From assembly GCA_019358875.1 (NCBI GenBank), contig JAHHIF010000041.1, positions 1 to 61,723 on the forward strand: 61,723 nt of DNA. The letters are read 5' to 3'. Below the pieces are notes generated by a model. It searched no databases. It saw nothing but the letters and a program-made list of their open reading frames with translations, and was not told the origin of the DNA. Each line of letters opens with the position of its first letter. Positions within the stretch are counted from its first letter, which is position 1. Below, one piece after another: positions 25,261 through 33,846 of the stretch. This DNA comes from Symplocastrum torsivum CPER-KK1. GTDB taxonomy: Bacteria; Cyanobacteriota; Cyanobacteriia; Cyanobacteriales; Coleofasciculaceae. The translations under genes were made by a program, and so were the position numbers.

Positions 25261-25808
25261 TGAAAACCCCGTGTCTTCAGACCGGGGATGAAAGCGAGTT
25301 GCAGGATTTATCCTGCAAGAGGAAGCGTTTTGATCAACTCGCGTAAGACTTTTGCGGCAGAAATTTGTCTGGATTGAGCGTGAGAATCTAGTTGTTGTCA
25401 TTCGTCTTCAGTAAGCCTTTATTGATAAACTTTTGGTCTTTTTCTCGTTGACATGGTAGTTACAACGTACTACCATTTCCGAGAACAGGTGGGGTAATCA
25501 ACCTGTTAAAAAACCCTAGTACCTAAACGGTAACGCTGTACCTTGACAATTGAATCATGGGTTCTACTTTGTTGTTCTAGTCGCTCAACTTAATAGTTGA
25601 GCCGCCTGAAAGTAGGTAAAAGATTCACAGGAACTAGACAACTAGCAATTAACTCAAACAAATTTTGCAGCAATGCAACTACCGGAGGGCATCCGGGAAG
25701 TAACGCTTCAGGAGAGAACCACCTCTACTTAAAGTACCGCAAGGAGCTTTAAGCAAGTGGACTCGACGAATGAAGAATCCCCGTGTATGAAAGACCGGGG
25801 AGTGTCAA
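25261..25808 (+). mobile_element. IS200/IS605-like remnant with candidate omega (guide) RNA, no transposase
   Basis: About 550 bp between the leader and cas2 end in two IS605-type palindromes: CCCC-GTGTCTTCAGACC-GGGG (25267-25287) and CCCC-GTGTATGAAAGACC-GGGG (25779-25800), the latter preceded by GAATGAAGAAT-like sequence and followed by AGTGTCAA, the standard right end of these elements. Between them are further foldable segments (for example CTTAAAG/CTTTAAG around 25730-25753 and GCTCAAC/GTTGAGC near 25582-25601) but no tnpA or tnpB. A short minus-strand frame (from 25456 leftward, STRKRPKVYQ then stops) looks like a decayed gene. The region from about 25560 to 25808 resembles a TnpB-type guide RNA whose 3' guide would read into cas2. 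Function is inferred. Confidence 0.6.
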
Positions 25809-26101
25809 AGGATGATAGTTTGATCTTGGCGAGGCTGTTCCGAACCGTAAGTAATCGTGCGCTTCACTGCCCCCGCATCCAAGACATAAACTCGCACCGA
25901 ATCCTCTTCGGGTTTAATCAGCTTCTCAATAGAGATTTGCAGCGAAGTAAACCGCATGGCATCCAGAAAGCACTCAAACACACTATACTGCATCCACTTT
26001 CCATAACCAGAAAGCAGTTTGTGCAACCGCGTGCGCCGCTTATTCCCGGCTTTCGTATCCGGTACATCGTAGATAATCAGGTAAAAGAGAGTGTTCTTCA
26101 T
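25805..26101 (-). CDS. cas2: Cas2 (98 aa)
   Basis: Cas2 forms the adaptation complex with Cas1 that inserts spacers at the leader end. The protein starts MKNTLFYLIIYDVPDTKAGNKRRTRLHKLL, with the first strand and YDVPD motif of Cas2, and contains GKWMQYSVFECFLDA and DSVRVYVLDAG. Length is standard. It is the last gene of the type I operon, nearest to the array 1 leader. Its stop codon coincides with the TCAA end of the IS605-like remnant, and its start codon lies in the first unit of a heptamer repeat. Confidence 0.96.
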   Translation of the reverse strand: MKNTLFYLIIYDVPDTKAGNKRRTRLHKLLSGYGKWMQYSVFECFLDAMRFTSLQISIEKLIKPEEDSVRVYVLDAGAVKRTITYGSEQPRQDQTIIL

Positions 26102-26170
26102 CGTTGATAGCTCATCGTTGATAGTTCATGGTTAATGGTTCATAGCAACGAACAATGAGCAATGAACCAT
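26100..26170. repeat. STRR-type heptamer repeats between cas1 and cas2
   Basis: Tandem 7-mers (ATCGTTG ATAGCTC, ATCGTTG ATAGTTC, ATGGTTA ATGGTTC) run from the cas2 start codon into the cas1-cas2 gap, followed by the reverse-sense form (ACAATG AGCAATG AACCATT). They match the degenerate heptamers at 27759-27821 and 53714-53762. Noncoding; probably expanded at a gene junction. Confidence 0.8.
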
Positions 26171-26194
26171 TAACCCGCCAAGCGCCCAATGAAC

Positions 26195-27172
26195 TCAACG
26201 CAAGACCAAAGGCTTATAAGGGACACCCTCTTGCAGATGACGACTCAACAGCCGTGCTTGTAACTCAACCGCTCGTCGATAGGTACAGCGATACTCAAAC
26301 ACCGGATGCTTAATCTCGTCGTTCATCTTACGCTCAAACGCTTGGAGAAATGTCTTGCGTCCCGACTCCGACAAACGATAAGCGCCCAAACTTTCCGTAA
26401 AGTCCTCCGGCTGGAGTTCGCGATGATTCAACACCGATAGCACCAAGCTATCCGCAACTAACGGACGGAACTCCTCCATCAGGTCAAGCACCATTGAGGG
26501 CTGTCCGTGATGCACCTCATGCAGGTAGCCAATATACGGGTCTAATCCCGCCAAGTGTACCGCCGCCGTCACCTGCATCCGCAACAGTCCATAAGCAAAA
26601 CTCAACAAGGAGTTAACCGGGTCAGTGGGAGGACGACGATTGCGTCGCGGGAATGACCAAGGTTCTTTCAATAGGGCATCCCAACAGGCAAAATAATCTT
26701 TAGCCGCCAGTCCTTCCACACCCCGCACTTGGTCGAGTGTAGTTTGCTCCCTCACCAGTTTTTTATGGGACTTGAGCGGATTATCCCCCACCTTATGGCG
26801 ATAGAGGATGAGGTGCTGGTTGTGGATTTTGGCAGTAACGATCGCTTTGACCAACTCCAGCCGCCGTTGGGTATCGTGATACAACGCATACTGAGCCAAG
26901 CGCAGTGGGCCATTGCGAGAGTGTCCAGGTAAAGCACTACCGAGATATTTACCAAACCCAGAAAGATAGTGAATCGGCATCCCCAATTCCAAAGCATAGA
27001 CCAAAGCATCTCCCGTCACCTGGGGATTACCCATCAAGACGACCTGTTCGACTGTTTGCGCTGGGACAGACCTTTTCTTCCAGGAACCATCCTCCTGCTT
27101 AAGTGCCACTGTAAACGCTTCGTAAGTCTTACTTAAAACAGCTTCAGGTTGAGTCACATAAAGTATAGACAT
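26195..27172 (-). CDS. cas1: Cas1 integrase (325 aa)
   Basis: Cas1 is the integrase of CRISPR adaptation. The N-terminal beta domain (SILYVTQPEAVLSKTYEAFTV) is followed by an alpha-helical catalytic domain with the metal-binding residues in DPVNSLLSFAYGLLR (Glu replaced by the family N/S-L pattern upstream), YLHEVHHGQPSMVLDLMEEFRP (His and Asp/Glu). Length and motifs are those of cyanobacterial type I Cas1. It starts 3 bp after cas4, so the two are co-translated. It is the only cas1 on the molecule and must serve both arrays unless the host supplies another. Confidence 0.96.
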   Translation of the reverse strand: MSILYVTQPEAVLSKTYEAFTVALKQEDGSWKKRSVPAQTVEQVVLMGNPQVTGDALVYALELGMPIHYLSGFGKYLGSALPGHSRNGPLRLAQYALYHDTQRRLELVKAIVTAKIHNQHLILYRHKVGDNPLKSHKKLVREQTTLDQVRGVEGLAAKDYFACWDALLKEPWSFPRRNRRPPTDPVNSLLSFAYGLLRMQVTAAVHLAGLDPYIGYLHEVHHGQPSMVLDLMEEFRPLVADSLVLSVLNHRELQPEDFTESLGAYRLSESGRKTFLQAFERKMNDEIKHPVFEYRCTYRRAVELQARLLSRHLQEGVPYKPLVLR

Positions 27173-27175
27173 CGC

Positions 27176-27760
27176 TTAACAAACCTCACGGAGTAGATGT
27201 TTCACTTCAAAGGGCAGACAAATTCCAATCAAGCTACACGCCTGACACTTCTTGGGCTTGTCGATAGGTGGAGGCATTTTTCCTTGGGCTGTGAGTATTG
27301 CTGATGCGATCGCATTTTCTGTTGCCTCACGCAGTTGAGGAGTAAACATCACCTTCTGCCGTCGTCGATTGCCGTGGTAGAAAATTTCCCCATAACTAAT
27401 AGAGCAACCCAGGCGTTCTTCCAAGCACAAAGCCGCCGCACACAGTTGAAAATGGTCATTCAAGTGCTGCGCCATCTTGCCCTTTTTGTATTCCACCGGG
27501 ACTAATTCACCGTCATGTTCTTCAACCGCATCAATGATGCCACTGACCAGCAAGCGATCGCTCCACACCCACTGCTGCTGATAAATGACAGTGCCTTCCT
27601 CTTGGGTGATTCCTGCTTCATCAATGTTGCGGTGGATATGGCGACCTAGGAGAATATGCTCGTTATCCTCCATTTCTCCCAACTGATATTCCAGGTAGAA
27701 CCGACGCGGACAATATTCCCAAGCATTGAGATACGCAAGCGGTAAGTAGTTTTCAGTCAT
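27176..27760 (-). CDS. cas4: Cas4 nuclease (194 aa)
   Basis: Cas4 trims prespacers and selects for PAM. It carries the RecB-type nuclease motifs GIIDAVEEHD and VPVEYKKGK (Asp, Glu-x-Lys) and the QxxxY-like helix FQLCAAALCLEE. Four cysteines (one in YCPRRFYLEYQ and three in KCQACSLIGICLP) would hold an iron-sulfur cluster. Its presence implies PAM-aware acquisition for the type I system. It follows cas6 after a short heptamer-repeat spacer and precedes cas1 by 3 bp. Confidence 0.95.
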   Translation of the reverse strand: MTENYLPLAYLNAWEYCPRRFYLEYQLGEMEDNEHILLGRHIHRNIDEAGITQEEGTVIYQQQWVWSDRLLVSGIIDAVEEHDGELVPVEYKKGKMAQHLNDHFQLCAAALCLEERLGCSISYGEIFYHGNRRRQKVMFTPQLREATENAIASAILTAQGKMPPPIDKPKKCQACSLIGICLPFEVKHLLREVC

Positions 27761-27821
27761 GGTTCATAGTTCATGGCTTTGAGCAATAAGCAATCAACAA
27801 TGTGCAATGAACAATCAACGG
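27759..27821. repeat. STRR-type heptamer repeats between cas6 and cas4
   Basis: Heptamers ATGGTTC ATAGTTC followed by AGCAATA AGCAATC AACAATG TGCAATG AACAATC AACGGAT span the gap and include both the cas4 start codon and the cas6 stop codon. Same family as the tracts at 26100 and 53714. Confidence 0.8.
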
Positions 27822-28834
27822 ATACGGACTTGCCCCATTCCCATGCCAGTTTTGCGTCCAACTCCAGCAAACTCAGCAAAATGAGCCAGGATAGTAGCCA
27901 CCTTTGCCTGTTGAGAGTCGTTGAACCGATATCTCACCCACCCAGTTGTCCCAATTTCCGCCGTACCATTAAGGGTTAAGGTGCGAGTTTTCAGGTTGTA
28001 TGCAGAGACAACACTTTGCCACTCAAGGGAGGGAAACTGTAACTCGACAGGGGCAAAGGTATTCCAGCGACGTAGCAGATTGCTGAATACCAATTCGGGT
28101 AAGGGAAAGGGTTGGATTGTTTGACTCTGCTTGAAACTGGTGGGCGAAAGAAACTCAAGCGCGATTACCTCTTGAGAAGGCACTTGACAAAGGGATTCAA
28201 AACTGCTTTTGTGCGCGATATCTACCCACTTGCCCAAGCGACAAGGAATGTCAGCCAGGAGAACCTCAGTTCCTAAAGCGTCCCTCAACCCCCATAGCAA
28301 GGGTGCTAACAGTTCTCGTTGCAGGAGGGTTATCCTCAACACTAAGCCATTAGAACCGCTTGATTGAACAGCGACAGTAAAAGGAGGGCAGTTATCTCGC
28401 TGCAATCGGGAGGCTAATGCAGCGTCAGCAGTAGCCAGCCAGTTGAAAACGAGGGCGCGAATCGCCCCTCCTAAATCTTGGGGCTGTGGTGCAGTAAACG
28501 AGAGAGCAATTTGTAGGACGTGCAGAGACTCTTTGTTAACCTCTATCCCGGTTAGTTCGTAGGACTTGCCCCGCCACTCCACAGCTTCTTTGAGGGTTAG
28601 AGACTGCCAGATGGATTCAATTAAAGCCGGATAGCACCCAGAGTTAGGAAAAACAGGCATAACCCTGGTTACTCCCCAAGCGGGGATTAATGGAATCCAA
28701 GTTGGTGCAGGTTCTAGATGTGGCAACCAATCACTCAGCGAAGTTGACGCCACACAGTTGTAAATTGAGCGCAACGCCAAACTTAATCCAGCAATTCCCG
28801 ATTCAGATTCGTTGGTAGAAGTCATATCGCGCAC
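27815..28834 (-). CDS. cas6: Cas6 of the type I operon (339 aa)
   Basis: This is the crRNA-processing endonuclease of the type I module. The C-terminal glycine-rich loop FAGVGRKTGMGMGQVRIR is the diagnostic Cas6 signature. The middle holds VIALEFLSPTSFKQSQ and FPLPELVFSNLLRRWNTF, both typical of cyanobacterial Cas6, while the N-terminal third is less conserved. It shares little with the Cas6 at 6053 and lacks its HTH tail. Two starts are possible (28834 or 28825); both overlap the end of cas5. Its stop codon lies inside heptamer repeats. Confidence 0.9.
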   Translation of the reverse strand: MRDMTSTNESESGIAGLSLALRSIYNCVASTSLSDWLPHLEPAPTWIPLIPAWGVTRVMPVFPNSGCYPALIESIWQSLTLKEAVEWRGKSYELTGIEVNKESLHVLQIALSFTAPQPQDLGGAIRALVFNWLATADAALASRLQRDNCPPFTVAVQSSGSNGLVLRITLLQRELLAPLLWGLRDALGTEVLLADIPCRLGKWVDIAHKSSFESLCQVPSQEVIALEFLSPTSFKQSQTIQPFPLPELVFSNLLRRWNTFAPVELQFPSLEWQSVVSAYNLKTRTLTLNGTAEIGTTGWVRYRFNDSQQAKVATILAHFAEFAGVGRKTGMGMGQVRIR

Positions 28835-29567
28835 TAGAAGCTGTTAGTTCGAGGGGTAAAAATCCCGGTTTAATCACTCGGTCTTTGTTCAGTTGAGCTT
28901 TCTCAGTGGAAAAGGGATTGATTCGGGAAAACGTGCTTTTCTCCCCCAAGTCATCCATTGGTTGAACCGTGAAACTTTGGTTGGGATTGGGTTGCCATTG
29001 GGGTTGATTTGTTTGCACAGTTAAGGAAGGCAGATATTGAAAAAAGCAGCCACGTTTGCCAAAGTAGTTAATCTGGGCAAACAATCGTTCCAACTCTTGA
29101 CAGTGATGAGTGAGTCCACAGCAAATTTGTAAAGTTCCCTCCAGATACACCCACTCCCGAAACACGAAGCCATCCTGCATTGGCACCGTGGGTCTACTTT
29201 TATCCGCTTTATCAGCCGTTTGGTCGTAGTAACGGAGTTTGTAGCCGTTGCGATTCACGACTAAACGTTCTGGAGGCTGGATATAGATTTGCAAGTCGCG
29301 AATCCAAGTAAATTGCTGGTCAATCCAGGTTTCAAAGTCAGTACGATGCAAGTATCCTTGACCTTCCAGCAAGACTTTCAACAGTGCCATTTTGATAGCA
29401 TAGGGAGTTGGTACCAAGTTTGTTCGTGCTGCCATACTGGTGGCATCCGAGCGCTTGAGGGAAAATAGACTCACTGGCTGATAACTGACATTGAGCCACA
29501 TAGAAGGTCGAGTATCAGAATCAGTTTCCTTCGAGGTGACGTTTGATTTACTCGATCGCTTCGGCAT
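28803..29567 (-). CDS. cas5: Cas5-like Cascade subunit (254 aa)
   Basis: Position between cas7 and cas6 and overall features identify Cas5, the subunit that caps the crRNA 5' handle. After a polar N-terminal extension the protein begins its RAMP fold at MWLNVSYQPVSLFSLKRSDA; a C-terminal FGKRGCFFQYLPS segment may be the glycine-containing loop. It matches neither Csc1 of type I-D nor the usual I-B/I-C/I-E Cas5 forms that I know by eye. I start at ATG 29567, which leaves a 20-nt overlap with cas7; the frame extends to 29597. Confidence 0.75.
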   Translation of the reverse strand: MPKRSSKSNVTSKETDSDTRPSMWLNVSYQPVSLFSLKRSDATSMAARTNLVPTPYAIKMALLKVLLEGQGYLHRTDFETWIDQQFTWIRDLQIYIQPPERLVVNRNGYKLRYYDQTADKADKSRPTVPMQDGFVFREWVYLEGTLQICCGLTHHCQELERLFAQINYFGKRGCFFQYLPSLTVQTNQPQWQPNPNQSFTVQPMDDLGEKSTFSRINPFSTEKAQLNKDRVIKPGFLPLELTASSARYDFYQRI

Positions 29568-30516
29568 CGTCACTCTCCCAAGGTTGCGATCGCTCAATCA
29601 ATACCTGAATCTGTTGGGCAAATTCTGCCATTGTCTCGAATGGGAACAACTGAACCGTCCCGTCACCATTGAGACTATTTAAAGTATTTGCAAGACTCTC
29701 AATTTGACGGCTGTAACTCTCCTCCAAAGGACTCACCATCGGTGCGGGACAGCGGCGGGTACTAACTGTAATTACTCCTTCAAAGAAATCGGGATGAGGT
29801 AGATGAGTATTCCGCTTTGCACCATTGGGTTGCAAGTAGGTGTAGAGTACGCTCTTAAGCAACGCATCTAAACGCTGTTTCCGTTGGGTTGGCGCGATCG
29901 CATAATCAAAACTGTGGGGATTGTAGCCAATGCGAAAGGCTTCTAAATGAGCAACGGTGGCATATAAACCCGAACTAACTTGTACATTGTAAGGCGTTGG
30001 GTTATCAACGCCGTACTTGGCATGGAAGTAGCTTTGAGTTTTCACCAATGTCGGTAAACCAACAATTGCCCCAAACTCAATCACCGACTCCCGCTTTAAC
30101 GTCTGCCCCTTCTTTTCTGTCACCATAAAGCCTTCTAAATCGCTGATGGCACAACGCTGGAGGACTTGAGCGGTTTTAGCAGATAAATCAGCCGCTTTAT
30201 CGGTAAAAATTGGCAATTCATTGTCCAAATCGTAGCCGATTCGGTCAGGGTTAAATCGCTTTCCTCCTTCAGACACAGGTAAATCCATTTCCAGAGAAAT
30301 GCGGTGTAGGTGTTCGGCTTGAATGTGCTTGAGCATATCGCCGGATATTCCATTGACGTACTCCGGTTCATTCATGCCTTTCTGGATAATGTAATAACGC
30401 CGAGTCAGCGATTGATTTCCCTCGTTTCCTTCATTATTCAGGGCGTGTAACTGCCAGGATAATTTGCCACTAATGGAAACGGAATAAACCTTAAAATTGT
30501 CCTTATTCATCTTCAA
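29548..30516 (-). CDS. cas7: Cas7 backbone subunit, DevR/Csa2/Cst2-like (322 aa)
   Basis: Cas7 polymerises along the crRNA spacer in Cascade. Visible family motifs are VYSVSISGKLSWQLHALNNE at the start, YVNGISGDMLKHIQAEHLHR (about 53-72), which matches the 'N.ISG..LKH' signature of the DevR-type autoregulator family, and ESVIEFGAIVGLPTLVKTQSYF. Length is typical. It overlaps cas8 by 14 nt and cas5 by 20 nt, so stoichiometry may be set by translational coupling. Type I-A/I-B-like membership is likely; exact subtype is not resolved. Confidence 0.88.
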   Translation of the reverse strand: MKMNKDNFKVYSVSISGKLSWQLHALNNEGNEGNQSLTRRYYIIQKGMNEPEYVNGISGDMLKHIQAEHLHRISLEMDLPVSEGGKRFNPDRIGYDLDNELPIFTDKAADLSAKTAQVLQRCAISDLEGFMVTEKKGQTLKRESVIEFGAIVGLPTLVKTQSYFHAKYGVDNPTPYNVQVSSGLYATVAHLEAFRIGYNPHSFDYAIAPTQRKQRLDALLKSVLYTYLQPNGAKRNTHLPHPDFFEGVITVSTRRCPAPMVSPLEESYSRQIESLANTLNSLNGDGTVQLFPFETMAEFAQQIQVLIERSQPWESDDAEAIE

Positions 30517-32338
30517 AATCTCCTACTAATGATTCTTCAACTGGACTCAATTCTGCTTCCCCTGCCTCCCCTACTTTCCCAGCTTTCCCAGCTTCTCCTG
30601 CCTCTTTTGTCCACTTTGCATAGCCATAGGCAATCAGCAGATTAGCAACCAAAACGGTATCGAACTCTTCGACCAATTCAATCAATCGGTCTAAATCCTC
30701 CTTCGTTGGCCACACCCGCATGAGACGCTTTTTATCTTTCTGAAGCTGTTCGGATAGGCGTAGGTTTTCGTGTTCGTACTTGGCAAGAAAATCAGTGACA
30801 GCACTAATAAAATCTTTTTTTGAACCCGACTGACTGCTTAATTGTTGGGCTAGTCCGTAGTTACGCTGCCAATCTAATTCGATAAGTCCTTTCTTGGTTT
30901 GGACTTTACCAGCAAAAACGGTTGCCTGATTAATCGCTTTGGCGATGCGGAGAAAACTGGGGTCTTTAGTAATTTGAGTAAAGGATTGCTCTTTTTTTGT
31001 CATAAGATTGAGTCCGGAAACAGAAAATAAACGGGGAGGTCTAGCTTTTGTGTCGGCTAAACGTTTGAGGACATACTCGGCATAGCTAACTTGAAAGGGG
31101 AAAAACTTGCGGAGATTGTTTCCCGTGATAAAGTCTCGATAAGCGGCTAAGAGTTCGCTATGATTCTCCTCGGTAGAAAGAGAACTAATAACGGCTAGGT
31201 GTTCGTTTAAGACAAGGTGATAGTCAATTAATTCACTAGAGTTAGATGGACTTATCCAACCTGGAAGTCCTAGCGTAAAGACTTCTTTAACACCGTAAAC
31301 CTGTCCTTTTTGTCCGAAATGAGTGCCTATAAAGCGGCTGACAAAGTGATTGACACTTTCCCAAATATCAAATTCGTCTTCAGCTTGTGCAGAGGCTGGC
31401 GCTTGATGATAGTTCAGCAGGGACTGGCAAAAGCGCAGGACTAATTCGGCATCAAATCGGGCGATTCCATGACCTCCTCCAGGTGGATTATATTGTCGGA
31501 GGTGATTGAGTACTTCGCGGTATTTCGTTAAAGAAATATCTTTGGGTTCAAGCGTGGTGACTCGCCAGTCGAAAGTGCGATCGCTAATTTTGACTCGTTC
31601 AGAAATGCCGAAGCTAAATACTCCATTGGCAATTAGCCATAGACTCAGCCAATCTACCTTTTGAGCATCAAATTTGTTTCCATCTGCCTTCACCCGATTG
31701 ATGCCTTGGACGGCGGTGGGAAGATAAACTTTGACGGCACTTGCTTGCAGCGGTAATTTACATCCAGTGGCAGCGAAAAATAGTTCAGTGACTTGTTCGC
31801 TTTGGGCGTTGAAAGTCGAGTGATTGTCTTGACTAAAGGCTTGGAGGATAGAGACAATTAAGGCTCCATAATGGTCTTGAAGTTCCCAGCTTTGTAACCA
31901 CAATTCATTATGGTTTTTGTCATGGCGCATGGAGGTTAAAATTGCGCCATTCTGGGTGCTGGGATGAGGTGGCTTAGGAGTCTCTTCTCCGGTTTCTCTT
32001 TTTCCAGAATTTTGATAGAGATACTCCCGGTAAAGTTTGCGAATTTCTCCCTGTTGGACAACATCAAAGATTGGGGTTTCAGGAGGAAGTTTAGTGCGAT
32101 CTGTTTTTTGACCGCAGACTGGGGGAAAGGGGTTAGTATAGGGAAGTTTGGCAATCGGTTCCAGGTTGATTGGCTTTTTGAATTGGATGCGGTAGTGCGT
32201 TCCTTCATCGCTAAGCTGTATGGATGTAGTTTGTTGGGTTTGGGTTAGGGCATATTCTGCCAGGAGTGCTAACCCAAGCATGAGAAATGTATCGGCGTAA
32301 GAGCCGAATTTTTTGCCTACAAACAGGCTCGAAATCAT
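30503..32338 (-). CDS. cas8: Cas8-like large subunit of the type I effector (611 aa)
   Basis: As the first gene of a cas7-cas5-cas6-cas4-cas1-cas2 operon and the only long protein in it, this is the Cas8-type subunit that should recognise the PAM. The N-terminus (KKFGSYADTFLMLGLALLAE) resembles large subunits of I-A/I-B-related systems. There is no GGDD and no HD motif, so it is not Cas10d and the system is not I-D. A proline-rich linker follows residue 120, and the C-terminus has a low-complexity (AGEAGKAGKVGEAGEAE) tail. I cannot name the Cas8 subfamily. No cas3 lies upstream or downstream. Confidence 0.7.
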   Translation of the reverse strand: MISSLFVGKKFGSYADTFLMLGLALLAEYALTQTQQTTSIQLSDEGTHYRIQFKKPINLEPIAKLPYTNPFPPVCGQKTDRTKLPPETPIFDVVQQGEIRKLYREYLYQNSGKRETGEETPKPPHPSTQNGAILTSMRHDKNHNELWLQSWELQDHYGALIVSILQAFSQDNHSTFNAQSEQVTELFFAATGCKLPLQASAVKVYLPTAVQGINRVKADGNKFDAQKVDWLSLWLIANGVFSFGISERVKISDRTFDWRVTTLEPKDISLTKYREVLNHLRQYNPPGGGHGIARFDAELVLRFCQSLLNYHQAPASAQAEDEFDIWESVNHFVSRFIGTHFGQKGQVYGVKEVFTLGLPGWISPSNSSELIDYHLVLNEHLAVISSLSTEENHSELLAAYRDFITGNNLRKFFPFQVSYAEYVLKRLADTKARPPRLFSVSGLNLMTKKEQSFTQITKDPSFLRIAKAINQATVFAGKVQTKKGLIELDWQRNYGLAQQLSSQSGSKKDFISAVTDFLAKYEHENLRLSEQLQKDKKRLMRVWPTKEDLDRLIELVEEFDTVLVANLLIAYGYAKWTKEAGEAGKAGKVGEAGEAELSPVEESLVGDFEDE

Positions 32339-32520
32339 CGCGTCGCTGCTCTATGTAATGGAGATTTATTTTGTAAACAGCATTCTACTCCCCCTTGGAA
32401 GAGGGGTTTATGTTATTCACAACGTCTACAACATAAGCTGGCAAATAATTTTTTCTTTGTAGATAGTTTCTACAACGTTGAAATTCAACCTTACACTCAT
32501 TAATCCTTACATCCCGATCT

Positions 32521-32553
32521 AAAAAAGCCCTGGCGGTTGACCAGGGCTTTTTT
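32521..32553. terminator. Perfect-palindrome intrinsic terminator
   Basis: AAAAAAGCCCTGG, a 7-nt loop and CCAGGGCTTTTTT form a 13-bp perfect stem with T-runs on both strands, so it can end transcription either way. It sits 121 bp after the HTH gene (minus strand) and upstream of cas8. A related terminator with a similar downstream flank occurs twice near 38.1 kb. Confidence 0.85.
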
Positions 32554-32673
32554 GTTGGGGCGATTTTTACTCAAACCATTGATTGACAGCTTTCAGAAAT
32601 GCTGAACAGCCATACCCACAGTTCGGTATGGTTATTGCTCTATGTATAGCCTTTAGCTTGAATAGATAGATTT

Positions 32674-32976
32674 CTACGAATTTTGCCTAGAAGAACACAG
32701 CAAGTTCCTCAGTTCTTCTGGAATCTCCTCAAAATGCTCCAACAGAAAATCCATCAGGGCAAGATGACGTAAATCATTAGCCGTAGGATAGCGACGGGTG
32801 CAACCCCTACTAAACCAGCGCCCAACAGTACCCTTTGAGCGTGAGCAGATTAAAGCGATTACTTCTTGGGTTACATCCCACTTTGCGTAGAACTGCTGGG
32901 GTGTCATCCCAAACTGGCAGTGAGCATAAAGCTGAATCAGATTCTGCTCTCGTTGAGTAATCGAGCGTGGATTCAT
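32674..32976 (-). CDS. Small helix-turn-helix protein, paralogue of 11966-12262 (100 aa)
   Basis: The layout is the same as the protein at 11966-12262: ITQREQNLIQLYAHCQFGMT, PQQFYAKWDVTQEVIALICS and SKGTVGRWFSRG, the last forming the recognition part of an HTH. It probably binds DNA. In the other locus the gene is preceded by an intact 185-aa partner; here only the partner's 3' end remains, and its TGA overlaps this ATG in the same manner. Function otherwise unknown. Confidence 0.7.
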   Translation of the reverse strand: MNPRSITQREQNLIQLYAHCQFGMTPQQFYAKWDVTQEVIALICSRSKGTVGRWFSRGCTRRYPTANDLRHLALMDFLLEHFEEIPEELRNLLCSSRQNS

Positions 32977-33029
32977 GATACTTCCTCCTCAGCTAAAGGC
33001 TCCAAATTCTGTTCCCAAGCTGCATCGGC
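32973..33029 (-). pseudogene. 3' fragment of a 185-aa-protein homologue
   Basis: Reading leftward from 33029, the translation ADAAWEQNLEPLAEEEVS ends at a TGA overlapping the HTH start. It matches the end of the protein at 12262-12819 (TAWEEDLQPYVEEV). No longer open frame continues upstream, so this is a 5'-truncated relic of the partner gene. Confidence 0.6.
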
Positions 33030-33169
33030 AACTCCTCAACCGATTAGCGTAGGTTGGCTGAACTTGTCTAAGATTATCGCTGTTTCGCAGTTTCGGACAA
33101 ACTAGTTACCGCGAAGCTAGGAATAGCCAGTGTGCGAGAATTACAGAAAAAGCGAAACAGTGATGGGGT

Positions 33170-33379
33170 ATGGGTAAAAAATCGCCAGATATGGCGGAAA
33201 TCAATGGTTACATTCCCAAGGAGTTGAAGCGAAAATTCAAGACAGTCTGCGCTGCGGCAGATAGGTCAATGTCTGATGTCTTGATTGAGTTGATAGAGGG
33301 CTGGATAGAGGAACAAGAGGCACAAAATAACCCCCCTGCTAAAAAAGGCAAGGGGATAGAGGATGACAGTGACGATTAA
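33170..33379 (+). CDS. Ribbon-helix-helix-like small plasmid protein (69 aa)
   Basis: EINGYIPKELKRKFKTVCAA then DRSMSDVLIELIEGWIEEQE has the strand-helix-turn-helix layout of a small ribbon-helix-helix protein, followed by a charged tail ending in DDSDD. Such proteins are frequent on cyanobacterial plasmids. It stands alone between the HTH gene and the STAND gene. No toxin gene is adjacent. Confidence 0.65.
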   Translation: MGKKSPDMAEINGYIPKELKRKFKTVCAAADRSMSDVLIELIEGWIEEQEAQNNPPAKKGKGIEDDSDD

Positions 33380-33846
33380 CTATCTATGAGATTAAAGAAA
33401 TCAAAGAACGCTGCTGAAGAAGAATTGGTGATGCTCATAGCTCATAAATGAAGGTTACGAATTGTTGATTTCATGAACGGAGATTACCAAGATAAATTGG
33501 ACAATGGAACTATTGATTGTTTCATTTTGTTTTGAAAATAACAAACAAGGCTCACTTAATGAAGTAGCCTCTGTACGAGGAGGACTTTGAATTTCTGAGG
33601 GAACTCCAAGAGAACCTGGCTAGCGCAGCATAACGTCGCCACCGCTTTTCAAAGGTGTGAGACGGGTATTTTGAGAGGTGATTGCTTCTCGTACTCTTCA
33701 GCTTTGGGAAGTGGACTTGGGGAGATAGTGTAAGGCTTTGGACAATCAGTACATTGTCGAGTAAATAAAACATCTTCCAAGTTGAGCCGTAGCAGCCAGG
33801 AATTTTGGATGGCTTACCAGTCTTAAGTTCATACAAAAACCTGGAC
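33380..33846. other. Gene-poor stretch downstream of the STAND gene
   Basis: These 467 bp hold no convincing gene. A 94-codon minus-strand frame (33552-33836) has unusual composition and no recognised motif, and I do not call it. No clear terminator was seen for the STAND gene that ends at 33847. Confidence 0.5.

Noticed and set aside
25261..25808. Group II intron or riboswitch as explanation for the structured DNA before cas2
   Set aside because: No intron domain V-like motif or reverse transcriptase; the paired CCCC/GGGG end hairpins with terminal TCAA fit IS605-type ends better.
26195..32338. Type I-D identity for the cas8-containing operon, common in cyanobacteria
   Set aside because: There is no Cas10d with HD/GGDD-like domain and the Cas5-like protein lacks the Csc1 N-terminus; I left the subtype open.
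33552..33836. 94-codon minus-strand frame downstream of the STAND gene
   Set aside because: No recognisable motif, odd aromatic/serine composition and no ribosome-binding site; may be a relic but not supportable.
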